From: Flammeovirgaceae bacterium
Lineage (GTDB): Bacteria > Bacteroidota > Bacteroidia > Cytophagales > Cyclobacteriaceae
Reading direction: 5' to 3'
Assembly (NCBI GenBank): GCA_021300095.1
Contig: JAJTHV010000055.1
Location: 1 to 34,786, forward strand
Length of the DNA: 34,786 bases
Shown: positions 24,186-32,490 of the stretch, in pieces
Position numbering within the stretch: the first letter of the stretch is position 1
Layout of the letters: the number at the start of each line of letters is the position of its first letter
Position numbers and translations under genes: made by a program
The notes under the pieces: generated by a model
Database searches by the model: none
What the model saw: only the letters and a program-made list of their open reading frames with translations
What the model was told of the DNA's origin: nothing

Positions 24186-24763
24186 AGTTTAATTAGACTC
24201 AAATCGAGAATGAAACCATCCAATAACCCTTCTCCTTTTATTTCTTTATCGAAACCGGTAATCTTTTCAACACTTCCGTCAGGTCGATAGATATGCGTGA
24301 TCTTCTTTGAAGGATCAAGTAACCAAGCAAGGGTTGCTCCATTAGCGATCCAGATTTTCATCTTTTTTTGAAGTTCTTCCAAATGATCCGTTTTGGACAT
24401 AATTTCGATAACAAATTCCGGACAGAGTGGTGCAAATCTGTATTGGTCTCCCTCTGATAAAGACTCCCATTTTTCTGAAGAAACCCAAGAAGCATCTGGT
24501 GATAAAACGGAACGATCGGGTAGGGTAAAACCTGTAGAAGAATCAAAGACTTCTCCTTTTTCTTCTTCGAAATTCCAGTTTGACAATTGTCTTAGTATTT
24601 CAGTATTTATTTTTCCTGAAAAGGCATTGGTTGGCGACATAAGAACGATTTCCAGTTTACTATTTCTTTCAATGCGCAGGTCTTTGTTTTCCTGGCAAAA
24701 CCAAAGAAACTCTTCATCGCTCATGGCGTTGGTGATGCGATCTTTTAAGATGATAGTTTCCAT
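24182..24763 (-). CDS. Uma2-family (DUF820) putative endonuclease
   Basis: A 193-residue protein with the PD-(D/E)XK-like fold of the Uma2/DUF820 family. Recognisable pieces are the N-terminal NAMSDEEFLWFCQENKDLRIER, LSPDASWVSSEKWES with the metal-binding aspartate, and CPEFVIEIMSKTDHLEELQKKM carrying the E-x-K-like motif, then ATLAWLLDPSKKITHIYRPDG. The family is large, often in multiple genomic copies, and its substrate and biological role are unknown. It converges on the iron-sulfur carrier gene with overlapping stops and lies alone on its strand. Confidence 0.85.
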   Translation of the reverse strand: METIILKDRITNAMSDEEFLWFCQENKDLRIERNSKLEIVLMSPTNAFSGKINTEILRQLSNWNFEEEKGEVFDSSTGFTLPDRSVLSPDASWVSSEKWESLSEGDQYRFAPLCPEFVIEIMSKTDHLEELQKKMKIWIANGATLAWLLDPSKKITHIYRPDGSVEKITGFDKEIKGEGLLDGFILDLSLIKL

Positions 24764-24799
24764 GTGGGAATTGTATTCTTAAAGTTAATCAAAAATCAG

Positions 24800-25216
24800 T
24801 TACAGCGCGGCAATGCACTTCAATTCAATCGCAATGGGGGTAGGAAGTGCGTTCACTTCCACGGTAGTGCGACAAGGTTGGTTCTCGGTAAAATATTGAG
24901 CGTAGATTTTATTAAACATCTTGAAATCGTTCTTCATGTTGGTTAGAAAAACAGTTACATCTACCAGATCTTTCCATTGAGCACCCGAAGATTCTAAAAT
25001 CAATTTTACATTCTGAAAAACAGCATGGCACTGCTTCTCAATATCGTAAGCCACAATTTCCCCTTGATCGTTCAGTGTTACCCCGGGAATATCTTTCGAG
25101 CCACGTTGGCGTGGACCTACTCCGGAAAGAAATAATAAGTTGCCCACTCTGCGCGCGTGCGGATAAGCGCCTACGGGCTCCGGTGCTTGTTGCGAAGAAA
25201 TGATTTGATTTTCCAT
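24800..25216 (-). CDS. RidA/YjgF-family protein
   Basis: I use the ATG at 25216, which gives MENQIISSQQAPEPVGAYPHARRVG; the frame is open further to 25270 but only inside the neighbouring gene. The 138-residue protein has the Rid fold: PVGAYPHARRVGNLLFLSG, LILESSGAQWKDLVDVTVFLTNM, and PCRTTVEVNALP with the arginine that binds the substrate carboxylate. RidA proteins hydrolyse reactive enamine/imine intermediates. The insertion GPRQRGSKDIPGVTL makes it longer than canonical RidA and is reminiscent of 2-aminomuconate deaminases, a possible alternative. It follows the DUF4198 gene after four bases. Confidence 0.87.
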   Translation of the reverse strand: MENQIISSQQAPEPVGAYPHARRVGNLLFLSGVGPRQRGSKDIPGVTLNDQGEIVAYDIEKQCHAVFQNVKLILESSGAQWKDLVDVTVFLTNMKNDFKMFNKIYAQYFTENQPCRTTVEVNALPTPIAIELKCIAAL

Positions 25217-25220
25217 AGTA

Positions 25221-26024
25221 TTAGTCAATTCCAAAAACATAACTAGCCCATAAGCTGTGCCAGTCGGCACCGGCCGTTTCTGACGGAATCATTTTTACGG
25301 TGCTCACCATCCATTCACCTTTGGCATTGATAGGAAATGTCAATGTGCCATCACTTTCAGTATAGAGATTTTGAAGAAAAGTGGTGGTGCCAATTTTTGT
25401 CCACACTTTTACTAATTGATGCGGACTCGGTTTCCCATCAAACAATACATTGCAAGTGAGGTAATCGCCCACCTTCAGGTTGTATGGGTTTTTCAATAGA
25501 ATAATTTCATTGCGAAAGCCGATCTTTTTCTTGTAGGTGTCATCGGTTTTGTCACCCACCTGCACGAGCAATTTTGCAAATCGCTTATAAAATTCTTTGG
25601 AGGGAAGATTCGAAGTATTGTTTTCTTTGCGGAGGGCAATAATATTTTCCAATCCATCTTCTTCTAAATAACTATTGAATTTAGCCGCTTCTAACTCGAT
25701 GAAGGCGTTGTTGCTTTCCAACGTAACCAAATGCGTACCAGGTTCGATGAGTTTCAATTGAAGCTTTTCTTTTTCTTGCGGTTTCAGTTGGACGCGCACA
25801 TCTTTCACTTTTGTCAGCTGATGTAGATTCAGTTTTTCTACTTTGTGACGATTCAAATCCCATACCTCGCCTTCAAAATTTTCGCCCACCATCAATTTCA
25901 GCGGCATGGTTTCACCAACAGCAAACCGATATTTTTTTGGTTGCATCCAAAACTCATGCGATGAGCAGAGTACGCTCAGCGCAAGCAAAGCGGCAACAAG
26001 CGATATTTTTTTTCGCGTCTTCAT
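25221..26024 (-). CDS. DUF4198-domain secreted protein
   Basis: A 267-residue exported protein. After the signal peptide MKTRKKISLVAALLALSVLCSS comes HEFWMQPKKYRFAVGETMPLKL, the start of DUF4198, a family whose members often sit with metal or nickel uptake genes and may act as periplasmic carriers. Later beta repeats (LNLHQLTKVKDVRVQL, GDYLTCNVLFDGKPSPHQLV, TLTFPINAKGEWMVSTVKM) fit an all-beta Ig-like fold. The His directly after the signal region could serve as an N-terminal metal ligand, but that is inference. Its start codon overlaps the pepP stop in an ATGA at 26021-26024, so the two are translationally coupled. Confidence 0.82.
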   Translation of the reverse strand: MKTRKKISLVAALLALSVLCSSHEFWMQPKKYRFAVGETMPLKLMVGENFEGEVWDLNRHKVEKLNLHQLTKVKDVRVQLKPQEKEKLQLKLIEPGTHLVTLESNNAFIELEAAKFNSYLEEDGLENIIALRKENNTSNLPSKEFYKRFAKLLVQVGDKTDDTYKKKIGFRNEIILLKNPYNLKVGDYLTCNVLFDGKPSPHQLVKVWTKIGTTTFLQNLYTESDGTLTFPINAKGEWMVSTVKMIPSETAGADWHSLWASYVFGID

Positions 26025-27322
26025 TTCTTTTGATTCATTAGTGTTTCAATTTCATCTGCTTCAATCGGAACGTTTCTCATCAAGTCAGTATTGCGTTTTG
26101 TGCCAATCACTACATTGTTTTCAATGCGAATGCCAAGCCCTTCTTCTTTAATGTAAATGCCTGGCTCAATCGTCCACACCTGACCTTCCCTAACTTTTGC
26201 ATGCATATTCCCGACATCGTGTACATCCAAGCCCAACATGTGCGAGGTGCCGTGCATAAAGTATTTTTGAAAGGCTGGTTTTTCTTTCGGTTGATTTTTT
26301 ACATCTGTCTTTGAGATCAGGCGCAATCCAATCAATTCACTTTCAATCAACTTTTGAATTTCTTTGTGATAATCAAAATAAACAACGCCCGGCCTTAGCA
26401 TTTTATTGGCCGCACGCATCACACGCAACACGGCATCATACACTTCGCGCTGGCGTTTGGAATAACGTCCGTTCAAAGGAATGGATCGGGTAAGGTCGGC
26501 ATTGTAGTTAGCATATTCAGCGCCCACATCGAGCAATAAAATATCTCCGTCTTTGCATACTTTGTCGTTTTCAATGTAGTGCAATACACATGAATTTGCC
26601 CCCGAGGCGATAATGGGCGTGTAGGCAAATCCACGCGAACCATTTCGTAAAAATTCATGCGAATATTCGGCTTCAATTTCATATTCTTTTACGCCCGGCT
26701 TCACAAACTTTAACACTCTGCGGAAAGCGCTTTCAGTAATGTTACATGCCTGCTGCATTAAATCAATTTCTTCGTTTGATTTCACGCTTCGCAATTGCGC
26801 CATCAAAGGTGCCACTCGCTGATATTCGTGTAGCGGGTAATTCTTTTTACACCACTCGATAAAACGGGCATCGCGTGTTTCTACTTTTATTTCCGAACGA
26901 TAATGTTCATTGGTATTCAGATAGACATTTTCCACCCCACCCATCGTCATCATGTGGTGAAAGAGTCGACCGAATTCCGATGTCCATACAATGGTTTGTA
27001 CACCGGATAGTTCACGTGCTTCTTCTTTGGTTAGTTTGTGACCTTCCCATGTAGCTATTTGTTCATTTGTTTCTTGTAGGAAGAGTACCTCGCGGTATTT
27101 TTTATCGGGAAAATCCGGACAGATTACCAGAATGCTATTCTCCTGATCGACCCCGCTCAAATAGAAAAGGTCGTTGTTTTGCCGGAAGGGGAGGTGTCCA
27201 TCCGCATTGGTAGGCATCAGGTCATTCGAATTGAACAAAGCCAGCGATTGAGGCTTTAGCGCCTTGGTTAATTTTTTGCGGTTATCAACAAACAGCTGAG
27301 TATCAATTTTTTTGTATCGCAT
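26021..27322 (-). CDS. pepP: Xaa-Pro aminopeptidase (aminopeptidase P)
   Basis: A 433-residue M24B cytoplasmic peptidase that removes N-terminal residues before proline. The N-terminal AMP-binding-like domain is at about 1-170 (MRYKKIDTQLFVDNRKKL, HLPFRQNNDLFYLSG). The metal ligands are in LLDVGAEYANYNADLTRS (two Asp), HGTSHMLGLDVHDVG (His), TIEPGIYI (Glu) and GIRIENNVVIG (Glu). Length is normal. It is first of a minus-strand operon with DUF4198 (ATGA overlap) and RidA (four bases). No good -7 element is visible within the 189-base gap to lepA on this strand. Confidence 0.93.
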   Translation of the reverse strand: MRYKKIDTQLFVDNRKKLTKALKPQSLALFNSNDLMPTNADGHLPFRQNNDLFYLSGVDQENSILVICPDFPDKKYREVLFLQETNEQIATWEGHKLTKEEARELSGVQTIVWTSEFGRLFHHMMTMGGVENVYLNTNEHYRSEIKVETRDARFIEWCKKNYPLHEYQRVAPLMAQLRSVKSNEEIDLMQQACNITESAFRRVLKFVKPGVKEYEIEAEYSHEFLRNGSRGFAYTPIIASGANSCVLHYIENDKVCKDGDILLLDVGAEYANYNADLTRSIPLNGRYSKRQREVYDAVLRVMRAANKMLRPGVVYFDYHKEIQKLIESELIGLRLISKTDVKNQPKEKPAFQKYFMHGTSHMLGLDVHDVGNMHAKVREGQVWTIEPGIYIKEEGLGIRIENNVVIGTKRNTDLMRNVPIEADEIETLMNQKK

Positions 27323-27482
27323 GCGTTTCTTTTTACAGATTCCTGTTTAGTTATAAAAGTAAAATTAAATTTTGATGAAAGCCGAAATTCTAGTAAGGAG
27401 TGCCAATTACCGGCAGAGCCACCGCGCCTTTTTATTTGATTTTTAAACCCTGCTGATTCTATGCCTAATGCCTTGGGTTAGT

Positions 27483-27490
27483 TACCTTTG
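27483..27490 (+). promoter_or_regulatory. Bacteroidota -7 promoter element for lepA
   Basis: TACCTTTG matches TAnnTTTG exactly and lies 21 bases upstream of the lepA ATG, leaving a leader of about 16 bases. No TTG sits at the expected -33 distance. The rest of the 27323-27511 gap, shared with the divergent pepP gene, shows nothing I would name. Confidence 0.45.
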
Positions 27491-27511
27491 CCCTTCAAAA
27501 TCTTGAAATAA

Positions 27512-29305
27512 ATGACGGGAATGGAGAATATCCGCAATTTTTGCATCATTGCGCACATCGATCACGGCAAAAGCACCCTGGCTGACAGGCTTTTAGAGTT
27601 TACAGGCACCCTTACCAACCGCCAAATGCAGGCGCAGGTGCTCGATAACATGGATTTGGAGCGCGAAAAGGGCATTACCATCAAGGCACATGCCATTCAA
27701 ATGAACTACAAGTTTGAAGGCGTAGAATATACCTTGAACTTGATTGACACCCCTGGACACGTGGATTTTTCATACGAAGTGTCGCGGTCAATTGCAGCTT
27801 GCGAAGGTGCGTTATTGATTGTTGATGCCGCACAGGGTATTCAGGCTCAGACCATTTCCAATTTGTATTTGGCATTGGAGCACAATCTGGAGATTATTCC
27901 AATCTTAAATAAGATAGACTTACCAGCGGCCATGCCTGAGGAAGTCACGGATCAGATTGTGGATTTGATTGGCTGTGAAAGAGAGGTTGTTTTGAAGGCT
28001 AGCGCCAAAGAAGGAAAAGGAATTCAGGAAATATTGGAAGCGGTCATCAGACGAGTTCCGCACCCCAAGGGCGACCCGAAGGCTCCGCTCCAAGCCATGA
28101 TTTTTGATTTGGTTTTCAATTCCTTCAGAGGTATTGAAGTCTATTATCGAGTGTTTAATGGCACCATGCGTAAAAACGATCAACTTCGGTTCGTCAACGC
28201 GGGCAAAGAATATGGAGCCGATGAAATTGGTGTATTGAAATTGGATAAACACCCACGCCAAGAAATTAGCGCAGGCAATGTGGGCTACCTCATTTCGGGC
28301 ATCAAGGTGGCGAAAGAGGTGAAAGTGGGAGATACGATCACACTGGTTGCAAACCCGGGTGACGCTTTGCAAGGCTATGAAGATGTAAAGCCGATGGTTT
28401 TTGCCGGTATTTATCCGGTGGATACGATTGAGTTTGAAGAGCTCCGTAGTTCAATGGAGAAGTTACAATTGAATGACGCTTCACTGGTGTGGGAGCCGGA
28501 AACTTCGGCTGCACTTGGATTTGGATTCCGCTGTGGATTTTTGGGCATGTTGCACATGGAAATCATTCAGGAGCGACTGGAGCGCGAATTCAACATGACG
28601 GTAATTACAACCGTACCTTCCGTGCAATTCAAAGCCATGCTTACCAATGGCAAAATGATTGAAATCAACGCGCCTTCTGAAATGCCTGATCCTACTACGA
28701 TGGATTACATTGAGGAACCGTACATAGCAGCACAGATCATTAGCAAATCGGAGTTTATCGGTGCGATCATTGGATTGTGCATGGATAAACGAGGCATTAT
28801 CAAAAACCAAGTTTACTTAACGACCGATCGCGTTGAGCTTACTTTTGAAATGCCATTATCTGAAATTGTATTCGACTTCTTCGATAAGTTAAAATCGATT
28901 TCGAGAGGATATGCATCACTCGATTATCAACTCATCGGCTTCCGCGAAAGCGACATGGTGAAGTTGGATGTGATGTTGAACGGAGATAAAGTAGATGCCT
29001 TGTCGGCCATTGTACACCGTGCGAAATCATACGAGTGGGGAAGAAAGTTGTGCGAGAAATTGAAAGAGTTGATTCCACGCCAAATGTTCGAGATTGCCAT
29101 TCAGGCAAGTATCGGACAGAAAATCATTGCACGTGAAACAGTGAGTGCTATTCGCAAAAACGTGTTGGCAAAATGTTATGGTGGTGACATTTCGCGTAAG
29201 CGGAAATTGTTGGAGAAGCAGAAGAAAGGAAAGAAGCGGATGCGTCAGGTGGGTAACGTGGAAATTCCACAAGAAGCATTTATGGCGGTGTTGAAGATTG
29301 AATAA
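27512..29305 (+). CDS. lepA: Elongation factor 4 (LepA), ribosomal GTPase
   Basis: A 597-residue translational GTPase that back-translocates or remodels stalled ribosomes. Domain I shows G1 AHIDHGKST, the switch I segment [14 protein letters not shown]3 DTPGHVDF, G4 NKIDLP and G5 SAKEGKG. The unique C-terminal domain ends [20 protein letters not shown] and [14 protein letters not shown], which separates it from EF-G. Two starts are possible, ATG at 27512 or at 27521 ([10 protein letters not shown]); the latter matches most homologues. It appears to be transcribed from the -7 element at 27483-27490. Confidence 0.97.
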   Translation: MTGMENIRNFCIIAHIDHGKSTLADRLLEFTGTLTNRQMQAQVLDNMDLEREKGITIKAHAIQMNYKFEGVEYTLNLIDTPGHVDFSYEVSRSIAACEGALLIVDAAQGIQAQTISNLYLALEHNLEIIPILNKIDLPAAMPEEVTDQIVDLIGCEREVVLKASAKEGKGIQEILEAVIRRVPHPKGDPKAPLQAMIFDLVFNSFRGIEVYYRVFNGTMRKNDQLRFVNAGKEYGADEIGVLKLDKHPRQEISAGNVGYLISGIKVAKEVKVGDTITLVANPGDALQGYEDVKPMVFAGIYPVDTIEFEELRSSMEKLQLNDASLVWEPETSAALGFGFRCGFLGMLHMEIIQERLEREFNMTVITTVPSVQFKAMLTNGKMIEINAPSEMPDPTTMDYIEEPYIAAQIISKSEFIGAIIGLCMDKRGIIKNQVYLTTDRVELTFEMPLSEIVFDFFDKLKSISRGYASLDYQLIGFRESDMVKLDVMLNGDKVDALSAIVHRAKSYEWGRKLCEKLKELIPRQMFEIAIQASIGQKIIARETVSAIRKNVLAKCYGGDISRKRKLLEKQKKGKKRMRQVGNVEIPQEAFMAVLKIE

Positions 29306-29308
29306 TAG

Positions 29309-29343
29309 AATTTGAAAATTCGGTGATTTGATAATTTGAAAAT
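29309..29343. repeat. Short AT-rich direct repeat between lepA and folD
   Basis: AATTTGAAAAT occurs at 29309-29319 and again at 29333-29343, 24 bases apart, in an interval rich in TTTGAAAAT-like words. Short AATTTGAAAAT-type intergenic repeats are, as I recall, common in Bacteroidota genomes. Nothing more can be said from two copies. Confidence 0.4.
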
Positions 29344-29380
29344 CAGTTAAAGCAGAATTGTAAGAAAAGATAAGGTTTCA

Positions 29381-30268
29381 ATGACAGAGCCAACACCATA
29401 CACCCTCATTGATGGCCGCAAGGTTTCATCAGACATTAAGTTAGAGCTTGCTGCGAAAGTGGCAGAGCGTAAAAAATTGGGAAAGAAAATTCCGCACTTG
29501 GCAATTATTTTGGTAGGTGATGATGGTGCTAGTCAAACGTATGTGGATCACAAAGTGAAAGCGTGTAAAGAAGTGGGCTTTCATTATACCATGATGCGCT
29601 TTGCTGATACTATTAGCGAAGACAAGTTGATGAAACACATCGACCATGTAAATGATGATGAAGATGTAGACGGATTTATTGTGCAGCTTCCATTGCCGCC
29701 ACACATATCGGTAGAAAATATTACTGAGAAAATCAGATCGGACAAAGATGTAGATGGATTCACCAACCATAATTTTGGAAGTATCATTTCAAAAAACCCG
29801 TTGTTGATGCCAGCCACTCCATTTGGTGTGATGGAACTTTTGCGCAGATACAATATCGAAACTGAAGGCAAGAATTGTGTGGTAGTAGGAGCAAGCCGAT
29901 TGGTAGGGGCACCACTCAGTATGATGTTGGTAGAACAAGGAAGAGCTACTGTGACTATTTGCCATAAGTACACAAGCGATTTAGCTTCCATAACCTGTCA
30001 GGCAGATATTTTGATGGTCGGAGTAGGTAAGCCGGGTTTAATCACTGCTGATATGGTGAAGGAAGGTGCAGTGGTAATTGATATTGGTACTACGCGAGTA
30101 GAAGGACCACAATTTAAGAACGGTTATTCGCTAAAAGGAGATGTGGAATTCAAAGAAGTGGCAGCAAAAGCTTCTTACATTACACCTGTCCCTGGCGGAG
30201 TTGGGCCTATGACTATTGCTTCGCTACTGATGAACACCATGAGAGCAGCTGAAAATTTGAATCCATAA
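29381..30268 (+). CDS. folD: Methylenetetrahydrofolate dehydrogenase/cyclohydrolase
   Basis: A 295-residue bifunctional enzyme that oxidises 5,10-methylene-THF to methenyl-THF and hydrolyses it to 10-formyl-THF. The catalytic pair Y54/K58 lies in SQTYVDHKVKACKEVG, the active-site loop QLPLPPHI follows, the nucleotide-binding GASRLVGAPLSMML is clear, and the C-terminal PVPGGVGPMTIASLLMNT is complete. Length fits. The next gene, queE, begins 39 bases after the stop, and the direction is shared by all following genes of the window. Confidence 0.96.
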   Translation: MTEPTPYTLIDGRKVSSDIKLELAAKVAERKKLGKKIPHLAIILVGDDGASQTYVDHKVKACKEVGFHYTMMRFADTISEDKLMKHIDHVNDDEDVDGFIVQLPLPPHISVENITEKIRSDKDVDGFTNHNFGSIISKNPLLMPATPFGVMELLRRYNIETEGKNCVVVGASRLVGAPLSMMLVEQGRATVTICHKYTSDLASITCQADILMVGVGKPGLITADMVKEGAVVIDIGTTRVEGPQFKNGYSLKGDVEFKEVAAKASYITPVPGGVGPMTIASLLMNTMRAAENLNP

Positions 30269-30306
30269 TTCATTTTCAGTAAAGAGATTCAAAATAGAAG
30301 AGGCGC

Positions 30307-30942
30307 ATGAATGAAATTGTACAAGTTGAATCAGCCATTTTGAACTCGGAGCTTCCGGTGATGGAAGATTTTTATACCATTCAGGGAGAAGGCTTTTATC
30401 AGGGAAATGCTGCTTATTTTATCCGCTTGGGCGGATGTGAGGTGCGTTGTGTTTGGTGCGATGTAAAAGATAGTTGGGATTTAAACGCACATCCGAAACA
30501 AGCAATCACGTCACTGGTTCATAAAGCCAAAGAAAGCGGTACCAACATAGTGGTTATTACAGGAGGTGAACCTTCTATGCACATCCTCAACAGCCTGACC
30601 CAATCTTTGAAAGTAGCCGGGCTTCGAACACACATCGAAACATCAGGAGCTTATCAATTGACAGGAACGTGGGATTGGGTTTGTTTTTCTCCCAAGAAAT
30701 TCAAAGCGCCTCACGAGTCAGTACCCCCACTCGCCAATGAGTTGAAAGTGGTAATCTTTCACAAAACAGACTTTGAATGGGCAGAAGAATTTGCCGCTAA
30801 AGTTCCGAAACACTGCCATTTGTATTTGCAACCGGAATGGTCGAAGGAAGAGGACATGCTTCCGCAGATAATAAATTATGTAAAAAAACATCCGCAGTGG
30901 AAAATTTCATTGCAGGTACACAAGTACATGAATATCCCCTGA
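30307..30942 (+). CDS. queE: 7-carboxy-7-deazaguanine synthase
   Basis: A 211-residue radical-SAM enzyme of queuosine synthesis that rearranges CPH4 to CDG. The cluster-binding motif is C44-x3-C48-x2-C51 in GGCEVRCVWCD, preceded by the substrate motif DFYTIQGEGFYQG. VVITGGEPSMH and THIETSGAY are other conserved segments, and SFxPK-like FSPKKFKAP follows. The C-terminal LQVHKYMNIP is typical. The other preQ0 genes (queD, queC, folE) are not in the window. It lies 38 bases after folD and three bases before pabB. Confidence 0.93.
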   Translation: MNEIVQVESAILNSELPVMEDFYTIQGEGFYQGNAAYFIRLGGCEVRCVWCDVKDSWDLNAHPKQAITSLVHKAKESGTNIVVITGGEPSMHILNSLTQSLKVAGLRTHIETSGAYQLTGTWDWVCFSPKKFKAPHESVPPLANELKVVIFHKTDFEWAEEFAAKVPKHCHLYLQPEWSKEEDMLPQIINYVKKHPQWKISLQVHKYMNIP

Positions 30943-30945
30943 TTA

Positions 30946-31914
30946 ATGCATTTGAATGATTTTATAAATACACTAAACGAATGGGGACAACAACAAGTCC
31001 CTTTTTTGTTTTTGGTAGACTATGAGATGAAAAAGCCATATGCGTGGAAGATAAGTGAAGTTGATCCTGCGGAATTGCTGTATGATTTTCACGGAGTTAC
31101 AAATGCGAAGTCTTGCATAAAGGTTGGTTCATTCGATTTTCGAATCGTGCAACCTGAGATTGCATCATACGAAAAAAAATTTCAGGCTGTTATTCAATCT
31201 TTGAATCGGGGTGATACTTTTTTGGCCAACCTAACAGATCGAAATGAAATTGAATTGAATGCTTCGCTGAAAGAAATTTTTTATGCAAGCCATGCTCGAT
31301 ATAAAATATGGTATCGGGATGAGTTTGTTGTTTTTTCACCGGAGATATTTGTTCAGATTCGCGATCAGCGCATTTATTCTTTCCCGATGAAAGGAACCAT
31401 TGATGCTTCGATACCCAATGCAGCACATCTTATCTTGTCGAATGAAAAAGAAATGGCGGAGCATGTTACCATGGTAGACTTGATTCGCAATGATCTTAGT
31501 CTTGTGGCAAATGCCGTTGAGGTTACGAAGTTTCGGTATGTGGAAGAATTGAAAACCAATCAGCGCAATTTGCTGCAGGTGAGTTCCCAAATTGAAGGGG
31601 AATTATCTAGTGATTATCAACAGCGAATTGGGGACATCCTTGTTGCATTATTGCCAGCGGGCTCCATATCAGGAGCTCCCAAGCGTAAAACATGCGAGCT
31701 ACTGGCAGCAGTAGAAGGTAGGGACCGAGGCTACTATACAGGAGTATGTGGTTATTTTGATGGTCAACAATTGGATGCGGGTGTTATGATTCGGTTTATC
31801 GAAAAGGAGAATGAGAAGCTTTTTTTTCGAAGTGGAGGAGGCATCACCACACAAAGTAATTTGGAAGATGAGTTTCAGGAGTTAATTAATAAAGTGTATG
31901 TCCCGATTTCTTGA
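30946..31914 (+). CDS. pabB: Aminodeoxychorismate synthase component I
   Basis: A 322-residue chorismate-binding enzyme that adds ammonia (from an amidotransferase partner) to chorismate to make 4-amino-4-deoxychorismate, the precursor of p-aminobenzoate for folate. K149 in FPMKGTID is the nucleophilic lysine that separates PabB from anthranilate synthase, where Ala is found. SGAPKRKTCELLAAVEG and GVCGYFDG, then RSGGGIT, are the conserved active-site segments. It is shorter than E. coli PabB, lacking most of the N-terminal part, a known compact form. Its last 17 bases overlap pabC, so the two are coupled. No pabA is in the window. Confidence 0.93.
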   Translation: MHLNDFINTLNEWGQQQVPFLFLVDYEMKKPYAWKISEVDPAELLYDFHGVTNAKSCIKVGSFDFRIVQPEIASYEKKFQAVIQSLNRGDTFLANLTDRNEIELNASLKEIFYASHARYKIWYRDEFVVFSPEIFVQIRDQRIYSFPMKGTIDASIPNAAHLILSNEKEMAEHVTMVDLIRNDLSLVANAVEVTKFRYVEELKTNQRNLLQVSSQIEGELSSDYQQRIGDILVALLPAGSISGAPKRKTCELLAAVEGRDRGYYTGVCGYFDGQQLDAGVMIRFIEKENEKLFFRSGGGITTQSNLEDEFQELINKVYVPIS

Positions 31915-32488
31915 GACAATAAAATTACTCGATGGTGAGTTTTATAATCTGGAATATCACCAGCAACGATTGAGTAATACTTGCAGTCATTTTAAACTGA
32001 CTGATTTTAAACTTCATCTTTTTTTGAAAGACCAAACCATTCCCCGTAAGGGATTGTATAAATGTAGAATTGTATATGGTACTGACGGGGCTAAATTTGA
32101 ATGTATACCTTATCACCCCAAATCAGTTAAGTCGCTCAAACTGGTGGAATCAGATTCAATCGATTATCAATTTAAATGGGAAGATCGAACGGAGATGAAC
32201 CAATTATTTAGTCAGAAGGGCAATGCGGACGATGTGATCATTGTAAAAAATGGATTTGTAACCGATGCTTCATATGCCAATCTAATCTTTTGGGACGGAA
32301 AGAATTGGTTTACCCCAGAAGAACCTTTATTGAAAGGAACGCAACGAGAGTTTTTGATTAACACTGAATGGATTAAGCAATCAACCATTTCAATCACCGA
32401 TCTTCGTAAATTTGAGAAAGTAAAATTGATTAATTCCATGTTAGGAATGCAAGGACCGGAAATAGCTGTTTCTAATATTATCATTTGA
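31898..32488 (+). CDS. pabC: Aminodeoxychorismate lyase-like PLP enzyme (class IV)
   Basis: A 196-residue class IV aminotransferase-fold protein. It is smaller than E. coli PabC (about 270), but the PLP lysine K93 in DYQFKWEDR, the segment DDVIIVKNGFVTDASYANLIFW and the LKGTQREFLI helix are in place. Next to pabB and overlapping it by 17 bases, it most likely eliminates pyruvate from aminodeoxychorismate to give p-aminobenzoate. Its stop codon is two bases before the ATG of the OmpA-family gene. A role as another class IV enzyme is possible, but the coupling strongly favours PabC. Confidence 0.87.
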   Translation: MSRFLETIKLLDGEFYNLEYHQQRLSNTCSHFKLTDFKLHLFLKDQTIPRKGLYKCRIVYGTDGAKFECIPYHPKSVKSLKLVESDSIDYQFKWEDRTEMNQLFSQKGNADDVIIVKNGFVTDASYANLIFWDGKNWFTPEEPLLKGTQREFLINTEWIKQSTISITDLRKFEKVKLINSMLGMQGPEIAVSNIII

Positions 32489-32490
32489 AC

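Noticed and set aside
24393-24782. Open frame of 129 codons on the plus strand overlapping the Uma2 gene
   Set aside because: The product is low-complexity serine-rich and has no family features, while the minus strand encodes a clear Uma2 protein.
27920-28372. Open frame of 150 codons antisense to lepA
   Set aside because: lepA is certain on the plus strand over this stretch, and the antisense product has no recognisable domain or signal.
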